Shown here one piece after another: positions 22,996 through 34,392 of a DNA stretch of 64,000 nt. The translations under genes and the position numbers were made by a program. The notes beneath the pieces are model-generated. The model saw only the letters and a list, made by a program, of their open reading frames with translations, was not told where the DNA came from and did not search any database. The stretch's first letter is position 1, and each line of letters opens with the position of its first letter. The stretch comes from Apoderus coryli (Eukaryota > Arthropoda > Insecta > Coleoptera > Attelabidae): contig OU452201.1 in the NCBI GenBank assembly GCA_911728435.2, positions 27,590,001 through 27,654,000 of the forward strand, in the 5' to 3' direction.

Positions 22996-24132
22996 AATAA
23001 TAACTGTGTTCTAATATCGTTATTTCATTAAAACACCATACCATAACGTATATACTTTAAGTCTACAGACCAAAAACTTTAACTTGAAAATTAATATCGT
23101 TAAATATTAAACTAACTTGAGCTTAACTCGAACTAATGCGCTCTTAATGGTATCTATCAGGAAACTTTAGATAGGTAAAGTGTGTTCATATATTTATTAA
23201 TTTTATAATTTTGTTGAGAGTAGAGTTATAAGCGCCACTATATTCCCGACCAGTAGCGTCCCGTTAAAGCTCAGGATGTTTTTCTTTCACAACCAATATT
23301 GAGAAAATCGTTTTGTTCTTATTATGACTGACTTTATTAGAATACCATAGCTAGATACAAAAATATAAATCTCCATCTTTGAAGATCTGTAATTACCAGA
23401 TTTGAAAATCACTGTTTCAGAGTGGATATTAAATAAGTTGTTTGCTATTTGCTAACGAAAATTAATTGCCACGATCCGTTTTACTCCTCAGATTGAAAAG
23501 AAGTAAAACAGTTAAATTTGATAACTTGTTTTATTTAAAGTAGTAGAAACTGTGCCCTGTAGAAATTAGGAAATTTAATAACGATGTAAATAGAAGTTGG
23601 TTCATACATACATTTTTAAATATCAAACTAATCAAATTTAAATACAGGAAGTGCAAAACAGTTCATTTTTAAACAGTTCCGGAAGTGCATTAAGTTTACT
23701 GCAATTCGAGACCAGTAGACATATGACTTTCAGCATAGGGTATGCCTTTTTAGTCTTCATAATATCAGTAGTAAAAAATATTATCGTTCCATTTCATATT
23801 TCTTAGCTAATAGCAATAAAGTAGTTATTGTCAAACAGTGGCACTGAATGTACTGGGAACAATAATAAATGTTATCACATTAATAAGTACATAAATAGCT
23901 TTTAAACAACACCCAACTTACTAAATTTGCGTACACGGTGTATTATATTTTAACTGACAAAGATATGTTTTTGGTGACATCTAGCGTGAGCAGGGAATAT
24001 GCCCGGTGAAACACAGTTCACAAAGAATGGCCGGACAAGAAGTACCTAACTCCATTAAATCCTATTGCCAACACTAGATGCGCCCGAATTCCCTGGCGGG
24101 AGGCTTTATTTACGAGTTACTTTTTACATAAA
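22996..24132. other. Spacer without recognisable genes
   Basis: AT-rich, no sustained coding frame. A slightly GC-richer piece at 23985-24115 precedes the MITE but shows no motif I can name. Confidence 0.4.
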
Positions 24133-24261
24133 GTAACAAGATTTTTAGTTATGTTGGAAATTTGTTTCACACTATGCTTTCACACGTAACAAGCAATCCG
24201 TAAGTTGCCGAAATCATGGTAGTGTGAAACAAATTTCCAACATAACTAAAAGTCTTGTTAC
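24133..24261. mobile_element. 129-bp MITE
   Basis: Inverted arms of about 45 bases (GTAACAAGATTTTTAGTTAT at 24133; the reverse at 24217-24261), with terminal TTTCACACTA/TAGTGTGAAA before a 40-base loop containing CGTAAGTTGC. The same inner motifs occur in the element at 12507. Confidence 0.75.
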
Positions 24262-24960
24262 ATAATCTTTGGAAGAAAGAATGCGCGGTTTCTGAATAGG
24301 TTTCGGGACCGAATTATTATTGACGACTCCCCCCTACGGTTTGAGTCTACAGTGAAAAATCTCGGTTTGCTATTGAACACAGATATCAGATGTACTGACC
24401 ATGTAAATCGCTCTGTTCGTTTGGGATTTCTGAACTTAAAGCTGATATTCCAACACAAGACGTCTTTACCCAAGAATTAAAAATGAAATTTTGTGCTTTC
24501 GCATATTAATTACTGCGACGTCATCTATTCACCTTGTCGTACATACGCTATGAAATGCCGTATACAAAGACTAGAGAACTCGTGCTTGAGACTCATATTT
24601 GGTATAAGGAGAACTCAAAAAATAAGCCACACGCTCTCTATTATAAAATGGCTTATCATGGAAAATAGAAGATCTACATGCGGCTTGTAGATTCTATAGG
24701 ATAATCTGCGAAAAATCCCCACCATACTTATACCTACAAAAAAATAACTTTTAGGACAGATGTCTACAACATAAATGTGCGTCACAAACATCCGCTGACA
24801 CCTCCTGGTCATTCTTCGGAATTATTTAAGGGATCGTACTCATATTTTATTACTAAATGTTTGAATGAAATACCAAATGATCTAAAGAGGCTATGAAAGA
24901 ATCTTTCAATTTATTTTTAGTAATAATTGTTTATAATATATTTAAATTTTTCCCTACCTT
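24262..24960 (+). pseudogene. Non-LTR retrotransposon RT C-terminal part
   Basis: Frames in succession give NLGLLLNTDIRCTDHV, LSHINYCDVIYSP, RIQRLENSCLRLIFGIRR, then YNINVRHKHPLTPPGH and LNEIPNDLK. This is the thumb and C-terminal tail typical of CR1/Jockey-like ORF2, with several frameshifts and stops. It begins at the MITE edge. Confidence 0.72.
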
Positions 24961-25667
24961 CTGTGTGAGCCGCGACTAAACTATCTAATACCTTTGTCAA
25001 GGACGAACGGTGTGCATTTTAAAATACTATTTTTGGAGAATTTAGTTTTGAATTCGTTATAATTGAAATTTACAATTACGAACACTCTTTTACTGAATAG
25101 TGTAAAATTTCCTTATGATATAATAATAATTGTTGTAAATGTCTGCGGGTTGATGCAACTAATTTTTGTTCGGTAACAGTGACATAATTTTGAATTGTGT
25201 GAACGAGGACGGTAGGAGAAACCCGCCGGCACATCCTGCAATATTAATAATTAACAATTATTAATGTTTAGAATTTTATGTAGAGGCGAAATAATGAGCT
25301 TTAATTACTAATTACCGTTAAGAATATAATGTATAACAATGCCCGCAAAGATTATTTAAGTATAAAGTAACAGACAAAAGACTTGGGTTTTGACGACAAC
25401 TTTGCATCTTTTTTCTCCAATTTCAATTATATTCTGATATATGCGCCCGTAGCGAATAGACGTCTCTCGCAGCTCTGAATGTTTATCAATTTTATTTTTA
25501 AGTATATTTTTTTTTGCAAATACGTACAAGTTTGACTATTGTGTAAATAAATGGCATTCTTGGTTGGGATGAGGTTCCAATTAAAACACATTTTTGCTGA
25601 AATAATTTTTGTTATATCATGTGAGTTCTTCCTATTTTTCTTTTTCTTTTTATATTATGTATAAAAC
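24961..25667. other. Spacer, possibly non-LTR 3' UTR
   Basis: Up to about 25260 it may be the 3' UTR of the preceding element. The rest is AT-rich with no gene seen. Confidence 0.35.
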
Positions 25668-25697
25668 GTTTCAGCAACGCATAATTGCCTTCTTCTG
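25668..25697 (-). ncRNA. Degenerate hammerhead-like core
   Basis: Minus strand: CAGAAGA in place of CTGAAGA, stem GGCAA/TTGCT, then GAAAC. It is a mutated relative of the motif 130 bases away and is probably inactive because the core is altered. Confidence 0.35.
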
Positions 25698-25798
25698 CGT
25701 TCTGGTAGAATTCAAGAAAAAAGAAAAATATATTCGATAGGTATGTTTACGTGGAATTTATGTCGATCAATTAAAAACCCATTTTAGGAATTATCAAC

Positions 25799-25827
25799 GT
25801 TTCGTCTCTGCATTGAGGCTTCTTCAG
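25799..25827 (-). ncRNA. Hammerhead-ribozyme-like core
   Basis: Minus strand: CTGAAGA, stem GCCTC/GAGAC (one mismatch), then GAAAC. Probably a terminal piece of a Penelope-like element; no coding part is nearby. Confidence 0.5.
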
Positions 25828-26479
25828 GGCTCTAGAATTTCATATAATTTACGAATTACAAGTATTGACATAATCCATACCAAGAAAAAAATCCATACAA
25901 AATTTTTAGGTGCTGATAAATAGGTACCTATAAAAGACATAATATACCACCTTTAATAGCAATTTTTGTCGAATTTTTAGATACCTACAAACGTAGACAA
26001 GTATAACAATAAAATTTGTATGAACAATAATTTCGTGGCATAGTGGACAAAATTACTACCTACAGGGATTTTGTTTAATTTAGCAGGGTCTCAGTCTAAC
26101 TCAGTATTCAGTTATTATATTTAAGGGACACAAATTCATTTAATAAATTTTGTTTCTCTAGTTGTGACCTTCTGTTGTCTTTTTTTTTTTTTCTCTTAAA
26201 ATAATTATTTATTTACATCCAACTAAAAACAATATAGGTATATCTTTGTTCTGAGAGAAAAACCACTAAAAGAAAGGCAAATAATATCTGTTGTTGATTT
26301 TCTATTTTTCTCTCTAATGATATTGGATATTAAAGATAAATCCTTGTTTGTGATCGTAATTGTGTCGTTCTGTTGTTCACTTGATGGTTGTCATTGTAAT
26401 AATAATAATTTCTATTCGTTTATTTGTTTAACTTATTTATAATTAGATAACTAGGTACTTATAAATGTCAATCTTCATT

Positions 26480-26860
26480 ACTCAGTTTTCATAAATAGGA
26501 TCGTGAAAAACTCGTCACCTCCATATTTAAAAGAAAAGTTGGTCTTTAGACACGATAGCCACTCAGTCAACATTAGGAAACGAAATACCCTTACCATGAT
26601 CAAGCATAAAACTGCAATATTTAAAAGATCATTCTCTTATTACGCAGTTTTCCATTACAATTCTTTAAGCTGTGATCTTAAAGACCTAATGTGCAATAAA
26701 CTGCGGCGTGTGTTAAAGGATACATATTTGAAGGAGCAATATTAGTTTGGTTGGGTTCTGCGTTATATAATTATTCTTCTTTATAAATAATTTAGTTCAT
26801 ATTTAATATGTGTTTGAATATAATATTATATATTTTATTTAATATTAATAAATCTTGTCT
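26480..26860 (+). pseudogene. Non-LTR ORF2 C-terminal tail
   Basis: An 80-codon frame reads SPPYLKEKLVFRHDSHSVNI, then TAIFKRSFSYYAVFHYNSL. This is the LxxKFxFRxDxHxxNxR tail shared with the relics at 24.8 kb and 41.3 kb. It is isolated from any RT, so it is a short 3' fragment, followed by an AT-rich 3' UTR. Confidence 0.65.
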
Positions 26861-27499
26861 TATCTATTATTAATAAATATTTTTTAGTTTAATTTACTTC
26901 CTAACTTGCTAATTACTTGATTGGTAATTTGTATAAAACTAGTTATTTTTTGGCAAATAAAGTCGTTTATTATAATTATTAAATGTACATAGACACGTCA
27001 ACAGAAAATATAGTCATAGCACAGCATTATAAAGGACAGCATTCCGAGTCCACGTTGGCACTTTGAACTAAATAAATTCAAACTGTGACGTATGACGCCG
27101 CCATTTTAGGATAAAAGTCAGTCCTGACTAAAAATAATTATATTTTTCAGTTTCTAAAGTACAGTACTGTATGTTTATTTTTGTAAAAATATTTAAGTAC
27201 ATAATAATGTCACTGTCAATTTCAAAAATATTTGTGGTGTGTCATAGGGATTCAAAACATTCTTCAGTGGTGTTATCAGTTAAAGGTTGACATAATTGGG
27301 TGATCTTTAATAATAATAATAACAATAAAGACTTTATTGAAAAAAAAAGACAACAACAAATGAAACTTACGAGACTGAAATTTCATGGTGTTCCCGAATG
27401 TACTAATCTATGGGAAAGGGAGAGAACGAAAAATATACTGGAATCGTAAATAAAGCTTGAATAAACTTCCAGCTGTAATTGCTCAGTTAACATCTGTTG

Positions 27500-28130
27500 A
27501 ATCTAGTCATTTGAATAAATTATTTGATTTTATGACCGTAGAGACCCTAGCATTATAAATTAATGTTTACATGGAACTGAAGCTACTTGATTGTTGGCGC
27601 AATATACCGACCCCCAGAAGTAAATGTACTTGCTTCTATCGAGATAATGAAGAATAATGTATCGGCATTGCTGCCGGAATGTGACAATTTTCTTGTTTTG
27701 GGAGACTTTAATGTGGATGTTTTTAGATAATGCGATTGTTCTCTGTTTTAAGTCTTATATTTTTGAGAAATAATAAATGATGCAACGTGCATTACCGAAC
27801 ATAACGCGACATTACTTGACCCCATTTTTGTTAATAATAAAAATATAATATCACAATCTGGTACAATAAATGCTGACCATATTTCCGATCATCAGGCGGT
27901 ATTTTGCGACATACCTTAATATTAAGATAAAGAAATTTAAGCAGAAACTGCTAACTTTTAGGGACTTCACAACAGTTTGATGAGATTTCATTCAAAAGCA
28001 CTTGGATTTGCCACCATGGGATGATATATATTACGTAAATGATATAGATTTAAAATTTAGTTTGTTTTCATGTTATATCTCAGGATTATTTAATGTCCAT
28101 GCACCTCTTCGTACTGTTAGAGTAAGTTTT
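27500..28130 (+). pseudogene. Non-LTR AP-endonuclease domain and linker
   Basis: Frames give YRPPEVNVLASIEIM, FLVLGDFNVDVF (the AP-endonuclease GDFNVD box), then TLLDPIFVNN and SDHQAVFCDI (the terminal SDH box). After stops, LDLPPWDDIYYVNDIDLK and LFNVHAPLRTVRVS mark the linker before RT. Several frameshifts and stops are present. RT does not follow, so the copy is truncated at both ends. Confidence 0.75.
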
Positions 28131-29044
28131 TGTTATGGCTTCAGCTCTATCTGCCTGAATAAATAAGTTGTTCAAATGCAGTTTTCTTACATTCTGTAAC
28201 GTTTATAATTTTCGGGCACTTAACTGTTTAGTGTTTTTGATTAAGTGGCGTTAATCTTAGGTTAATGGCTTAAATTTTAATTAATAACTCCTTTTTGCAA
28301 ATAGATATTATGTTATGTATAATTTACATATTTTTGGTTTGCAAATAAATTTGATAAGTAATATACAATATTAGAAAGCAGGAAAAAGAAGAATACTAAA
28401 ACGATAGCGGGATCAATTCATCTTCTGTTGGTTTCCAGCATTGGTCATCGCTCTTAAGTGCTCAAGTAAAACAAAAAATAAAGTAATATTTCAATTATAA
28501 ATAAATTAACGGCAAATTTTCTTCTATATATTTTAACTTCTTTATTCTGATGGATAAACCGATACGTGTTCCAGAAAAATTTCAGTCTGCAATAACCGTT
28601 ATGCATATTTTATTAAAATATTATTATTATTAGTATAATTAACGAAGCAACTTCAGAGAATCTTAGTTTGTTGCAAACTATCTACTCCCGTGTGACTTGA
28701 GGTTTATATTCATTCTGAATTTGTCCTGTGAGTATAGTATTAACTTCCCATATACTCACAAGCACCTACTTTACAATATTTATTTAAAAAATATCTGTGT
28801 TTTAAGGACCAGTCGTTTGCAAAAGTTTACACTTGAGGGAGTATATTCTAACAAATTTTGCAACAAAAATAGGTTTTGTTGTCAAGTTTATTTGCCTGGA
28901 GGATCGATCTAGTTGTGACACTATTTAAATTTTTACTTAGTTGTTATACTGCTTGTGGTCTTTATGGAAGAAGAGGAAAATGCAGAGTGAGTATAAAGTG
29001 TGTAAACCCCCGTATATTTCCGAAAATAATCGGTATTTTGAAAA
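28131..29044. other. Spacer without recognisable genes
   Basis: AT-rich. Short open frames lack motifs. A GCAAATAAATTTG stretch near 28340 resembles non-LTR 3' ends elsewhere in the window. Confidence 0.35.
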
Positions 29045-30643
29045 AGTTATTTGGTTTAATTTTTGGCATACCTTGCCGATGGTAAATTTTTTATAGCGTT
29101 CACAGATTTGTTGCTATGGCAACCAACTTTGCGTTTCTTTGCATTTTTAGGTAGACCATTTCTTTCTGGATACAACATAAAATTGTTCTAGGGTTACATT
29201 GGAAAATAATTGAGAAAAAACAACAATTGTGTCTTCGTGTACAGTTCATTAAAATTAAATTTTTATAAGAATTGCCATAGACAACATTGTGGCTGTCAAT
29301 TGAAAATTCTTGTAAAATAAAATGTCAATATACGGACAAAAAAAATTAATTCAAAAAACAAATGGTAAAAAGAAAATCGAATCCAACTACCTAATATTAA
29401 AAACTGCTAGTCCAACAAATGTTGAAAATGTTATGCCTTGTTATTTACGCACAATTGAAGTGTTCTTTCAAATGAATATTCCTCTATATTCTCCAATAAC
29501 TTTAGCTCTCAGTTCATCCAAATTTATAGGTTTGTTTTTGTAGATGCTCCTCGATGACCAATCCATCCTTCTGCAAAAACTTCATCCAAATATTACCGCA
29601 CATCTCCCCCAAAATAACTAAGAGCACTGTCCTATTGTAACCAAACTTCATTAAGTCGGCACACTGTTAACACAGCGGGTACAATTTCTTCTCTTAGCAA
29701 ATTTAAATATTTTTCAGTAAGATTGCCATCAACGAAGAATGGCCCAATAACATTACGATCCAACATACCCAACTATACATTAATTTTTTGTGGTCGCTGA
29801 GATCGTCCCTCCCTGATCTAGCGTGGATTTTCGGAAGACCAATATCGAATTTTTTGTTTATTTACGAATCCATGCAAAGTAAAGGTAGCTTACTCAGTGA
29901 AAAGAATGTTTCTTGTAAAGTTTGGACTCAAGTTAATTTGATCTAACATTACATTGCAGAATTCAAGACGCCTCTGAAAATCTCCATCTTCAAGCTCTTG
30001 AACCAGCTGTATTTTGTATGGATGGAAATGTTCTTTTTTTAATAATTTCACCACAGACCTTTGAGAAATATCGTGTTGTTGACTTATTTCCCTTCTCGAT
30101 AAATGCGGGTTTTCTTGAAAAGACAAAATGACAATGCCTTGTTACCGCCTGCAGTGGTTTTTGGCCTTCCCGTTTTTAGTTTGTTTTTTACACTACCAGT
30201 TTCGTACAATATCTGACATAATGTAGATACATAACCTTTCTGAATTTGTGGCCGGTTATAGGATACAACTCATGAAAAAGTCTGTACAATTCTTCATAAC
30301 GACGTGTTCTGTCACCGTAGCCCACCATCATCAAAATTTCACTTATTTGTTTTTCCGTTAATTCTGCCATAGCAATAATGAGTGTGAGTGTTAAATTTGA
30401 GTTTTTTGATTTTTGTTTCCAAGGAAAACTAAGAGGACACAAGCAACTGACAAACAGTATTTTTATTTGACAGCTACAATGTTGTCGTTTCCAGAAATAC
30501 ATGCTCTAACCAAAAATAAAAAAAAAACATACCATGTCATTGAAAAAAAAAACACAAAGTTGGTTGCCATAGCAACAAAGCTGTTAACGCTATAAAAAAT
30601 TGAACATCGGCAGGTTGTGCCAAAAATAATACCAAATAACCAA
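29045..30643 (-). mobile_element. Mariner-like transposon, full length but degenerate
   Basis: TIRs of about 85 bases: GTTATTTGGT.TTAATTTTTGGCA at the left, and its complement ACCAAATAACC at the right. Both continue through a CTTGCCGATG/CATCGGCAGG block and GTTGCTATGGCAACCAAC. The minus strand encodes a mariner-type transposase relic in the expected size of 1.6 kb. Confidence 0.8.
29420..30372 (-). pseudogene. Mariner-type transposase (DUF4817-like N-terminus)
   Basis: N-terminus MAELTEKQISEILMMVGYGD, then ETGSVKNKLKTGRPK, a helix-turn-helix stretch (SRREISQQHDISQRSVVKLL) and FHPYKIQLVQEL. The catalytic core follows in shifted frames: GFVNKQ..YWSSENPR, VIGPFFVDGNLTEKYLNLL and WIGHRG. At the first catalytic position the usual FTDEA reads FTE-stop, and the later DGAP box is destroyed, so the protein cannot act. 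At least one frameshift near 30120 and several stops. Confidence 0.78.
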
Positions 30644-30659
30644 TTTGATTGTGTTTAAT

Positions 30660-31070
30660 TTAAAATTTGACTTTATCAAAAATACTATTCTCCTCAGCAA
30701 TTCCCATGGCATAATTTAATGTACACTTATGTATACTGTAAGAAAACAAATGGCTATCTAATAAATTGATCAATGAATTCACCACATCACCGATCTCGTA
30801 ATAGGGTTTTGCTGAAAAAAAGACGAATAAAAAAGGTAAAAATAATTTGACGAAATTGCAATTACTGTTTTCCTGCCATAGTCCGCTCGACCCTGCGTGC
30901 GCGTAAATTAAATGATTAGATGAAATTCTCGTAATTGAATTACGTGACAATTTTTTTGCCCCAATGTTCGCTATAAACCAATAAACAGGATGTGTCTCTG
31001 AAAAAGAAATACAAGTAAAAAAATAACACGTACCTAATTTTGATTTAAAAAACCAGTTATTAATCAAACA
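30660..31070 (-). CDS. Unidentified possible gene, 3' exons
   Basis: A minus-strand frame is open from 31067 to the stop at 30660. Within it are splice-like sites that would keep frame: exon 30997-30866, intron 30865-30812 (54 bases, GTAATT...TTTTTTCAG), last exon 30811-30660. A further exon 31070-31034 is possible, but its intron would be only 36 bases. The spliced peptide would contain HPVYWFIANIGAKKLS, SSNHLIYAHAGSSGLWQEN and KPYYEIGDVVNSLINLLD, ending IAEENSIFDKVKF. It looks protein-like and less biased than the surroundings, but I do not recognise the family. It could be a host gene end or an element gene. Confidence 0.4.
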   Translation of the reverse strand, partial: CLINNWFFKSKLGTCYFFTCISFSETHPVYWFIANIGAKKLSRNSITRISSNHLIYAHAGSSGLWQENSNCNFVKLFLPFLFVFFSAKPYYEIGDVVNSLINLLDSHLFSYSIHKCTLNYAMGIAEENSIFDKVKF

Positions 31071-31469
31071 CTTGAAAATATATAAACATAACGTAACAAT
31101 AAGACAACTAAAAAGCAGTAAAAATAATATGACGATATATTGGACAGAAAATTTCTAGCATTTTACAAAAAAAAAATAGCTATAAATTTTGGAATTACGT
31201 CGGGGGAAATATTTAGGAATTTCCGAAGCTCTCTCTCAGAAGACACTCAGTTTGCTTGTATATAAGTCTAATTTAACACGAAATTACTAATTTAGCAGAA
31301 GCATGTATGAGTTTAGAACAAAAGTGGGAAATACTTGAAGATTTTTATCCATCACACTCTTGGCAAGCAAAACCGATTCAGTTGTGCAATAACGAATACT
31401 CAAAAAATGTACTGTTGAGGCTATGTTTTCGTGATACTCATTGAGGATTAACTAATATTTGTAGACTTT
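31071..31469. other. Spacer
   Basis: No supported feature; possible upstream exons of the 30.7-kb frame were looked for and not found. Confidence 0.3.
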
Positions 31470-32085
31470 GATAATTAAAATCTGCACCAGCAAAATTTCA
31501 AGAACTTTGTTGATGGTTTCCTCTGGGGGACCTCCTTTCGTTGTCGGGTTGAGCGAAGCGTTGAGTTTCGTATCAATGGTGGGATCATTTCATATTCAGG
31601 CTCAATTAAATGACTTGGAGTCACATTGTATTACCTTTTGCGATTTGATAAACACGTTAGCTGTTTAATGCAGAAGTCATATTACATGCTTGAGCAGTTA
31701 TATAAAAGTCGTCATGAGCTGAATGTAAATTCAAAGAGGATGATCTGTGATTCTATGATCTTGTCAAGGTTTGATTATTGCGACGTTCTGTATGGGCCCA
31801 GCCTCGATAGTGTAACTGCCAATCAGGTTCAGAAGGCGCGAAACTTTTGTGTCCGTTTCATCTATGGACCGAGAAGCAGGGACCACACATTTCCGGCCAT
31901 CCGACAGTTGTAGTGGTTGAGAATGCATGACTGAAGAGTTGTGTATTTGGCTTGTTTGGTGCATAAAATAATCAAAACTCCGGGATATTTATATTCGAAA
32001 CTTATACTTAGGGCTTCCATACATGATCGTGGTCTGCGACATGTTGATCAGTTAACGATTCCACAGCATCACCGGACTTTGTGTA
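31470..32085 (+). pseudogene. Non-LTR RT C-terminal part
   Basis: Frames give YYMLEQLYKSRHELN, ILSRFDYCDVLYGPSLD and QKARNFCVRFIYGPRSRDH, then VYLACLVHKIIKTPGYL. The YCDVLYGP and CVRFIYG motifs place it with the CR1/Jockey-like relics at 24.5 and 41.6 kb. Frameshifts near 31600 and 31915. It ends at a (TA)n tract at 32084-32101. Confidence 0.75.
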
Positions 32086-32101
32086 TATATATATATATAT
32101 G

Positions 32102-32600
32102 CAAAACGTTAAAGTGGCCTCCAAAATATATATACGCTAAGCGCACTGGGCTCCAAAACGGAGGCGACTGCGTTTTTTCGGAGGCCACTACGTATCCCCG
32201 TGTATATAGTGTTTTTTCAGGTCTACAGGGTATACCCACCCATCTGGCAAATTTTAGGGTGGAGCCCACTGGGTAGTATACACACATACAGATATACAAC
32301 CGGGTTTGAAAAAATTCCACCACGTGGCGCGTTAGACATACACAGATATACACACTTACTTGTGCGCTAGTTGCACTGGGCTCCACGTGTAAGTACACAT
32401 ATTAGCCTCCTAAATTTGGCAACGTTACTGGTGGCTAATGATACCAGTTAACATATATCGTAAACCGTCATGTGTATATTTCGTCGGTAGAATTATTTAT
32501 TTTAGGTATTGTAAAGTATATTTGATTTCTCAACCTGTCATAGCAACACACGTACTTGTCCGCTAGTTGCACTGGGCTCCACGTACTAGTTGGCCAATAA
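32102..32600. repeat. Region of reiterated GGAGGCC / GGGCTCC words
   Basis: GC-richer island in which TGGAGCCCA, CGGAGGC and their complements (ACTGGGCTCCA at about 32143, 32375 and 32568) recur next to runs of ATATACACA-type sequence. It is the most compact part of a module that recurs at 33.7-34.2 and 37.2-37.9 kb. No coding frame is convincing. Confidence 0.5.
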
Positions 32601-32825
32601 TAAACACAGTTTTTTCAGTTTTATTTTAAAATTTGCTTGGCGCAAGAATCTATTTGTTACTTAACAGTAGCTAATTACCAAGGTCGAAAATAGTACTTTG
32701 TTCATAAACCAAATTTTATAATATATTTCTCTTTTTATGGGAGTGACTTCGAATTTCTTTTATGTCTTGAAATATAATTTCCCATAATCATAGATAATTC
32801 TTAATTGGTACTTTTCTCGGATCCT

Positions 32826-33501
32826 TTGACTCACAATTTTTTTCCGGGACAACAACTTTATAGCCATATTTTAGTCGAACAAATATAGTTTCTTTCGCAC
32901 ATTTTTAATCCATTCATTTCATCCTGTTCTTACATATATTGTTCTTGTTTATTTATTTTTCTTTGGGTTTGAGTTCATTACAAAAAATACTTTTTTTTTT
33001 AAATCAATGCCACATCTATTATAACTAAATAAATAACTTCAAATTGATTACTGCTATAATACAAAAATTTTGAGTATATTGTTTCGGTTTAAAACTACTA
33101 CTACTTCTGAAAATAATTTTAAGGAAAGAGCAATTGCGTTAAAAGGTGTGCAGGTTTTAATATATTATGTTACTTTGACATGACTTTTACTTAAATTACG
33201 TTATATTAATAAAGGCTCTCATAACCAGCTGAAATGGACTTAGTAAGTCTCGGGTCAATTTTGTAAGATGTACTAATGTTAACCGTAACTATTTGGCTTT
33301 AAAACCAGAAGGCATGAATAAAATAAAAAAATAACAAAAGTAAAAACACCGTAAACACGTAAATGTAACATATGGTAAGAGAGAATACATGAAGTTAGAA
33401 AAATGTCTAGAGTCAACCATTTAAACTTTTATAATTCGACCGAATGAACTGACCACTGTTTCCGTTGATCTTCTGTCACGATGTTGGTTGACTCTAGTAA
33501 A
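32826..33501 (+). repeat. Segmental duplication A (copy 1)
   Basis: About 676 bases nearly identical (roughly 1% differences by eye) to 35601-36276. It starts TTGACTCACAATT and ends GACTCTAGTAAA. It contains no gene. Confidence 0.85.
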
Positions 33502-33724
33502 CAAGGATTCCTTATAATAGATTATTGTCAAATAAAATTATCAGCGGGGAAAATATAACGAGTAGTTACCGTGTTATTTCAATGTTTAATATTTGTACTA
33601 ATTGAGTAATATGAATATGAATATTAATTTTATATTGCGTTGAAATTCCAAATTTAAAATTTGCTTGTTTTCAATCATTTTTTAATTACTAATAACTAAG
33701 AAAACAATACTTTATTTTTTATGT

Positions 33725-34170
33725 AAAAATAAAGGCCAATAAGTTAAATGCACATAAATTATCTATATACAAAGCGCCTGCGAATAATAAAATCAATGAA
33801 GAAGAATTTCAGTATAAAAAAAAGCGAGAGATTGTAAAAAATGGAGACCAATAAGATGAATGTAAATAATTCATTGATATACAACTCGTCGACAAAACAA
33901 TTGCAATAATGGAGTCGTATTTAGTTATAAAAATATGACAGCGGAGGCGATTAAAACGTCTGTTTGTATAAATAATATACACAGCGGAGGCTAGTAAGTT
34001 TGTTGTGTATATGTTCTGGTTGTATACACTAAATGTAAATTTTGCTATTAACAAAAAGTAGATGCCACTAAGATAGATGTACATAAATAGTTTATATATA
34101 TAGAACACGTGTTCCGGCAATGGAGGCCTATAATATAGATGCACATATTGTTTAGATATACAGCTAGTGT
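33725..34170 (+). repeat. Degenerate tandem GGAGGCC-TAAGATAGATG module
   Basis: A loosely conserved unit of about 50-90 bases recurs: GGAG(G/A)CCA.TAAGAT.GATGTACATA followed by an A/T stretch and TATATACA. Clear units start near 33733, 33844, 33937, 33984, 34055 and 34120. The same modules reappear at 37252-37610. Confidence 0.5.
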
Positions 34171-34392
34171 AAATTTGACGCACGACTTATCCATAAGTAT
34201 TGATTCAATTATTTAAACAAAGATCTACAAAGATTTTAAGCCTAAGGAATAATGTAGTATCATCATTCATCGCACCCGTCAGACTTCAATTTCAGTTAAA
34301 GTATTACCTACCACTTGAAACATTTTAACAAACCCAACGAATTTGAATAACTGAAACAGTATTTGTTAGTTCGTTTCTTTAGTTATCTATTA

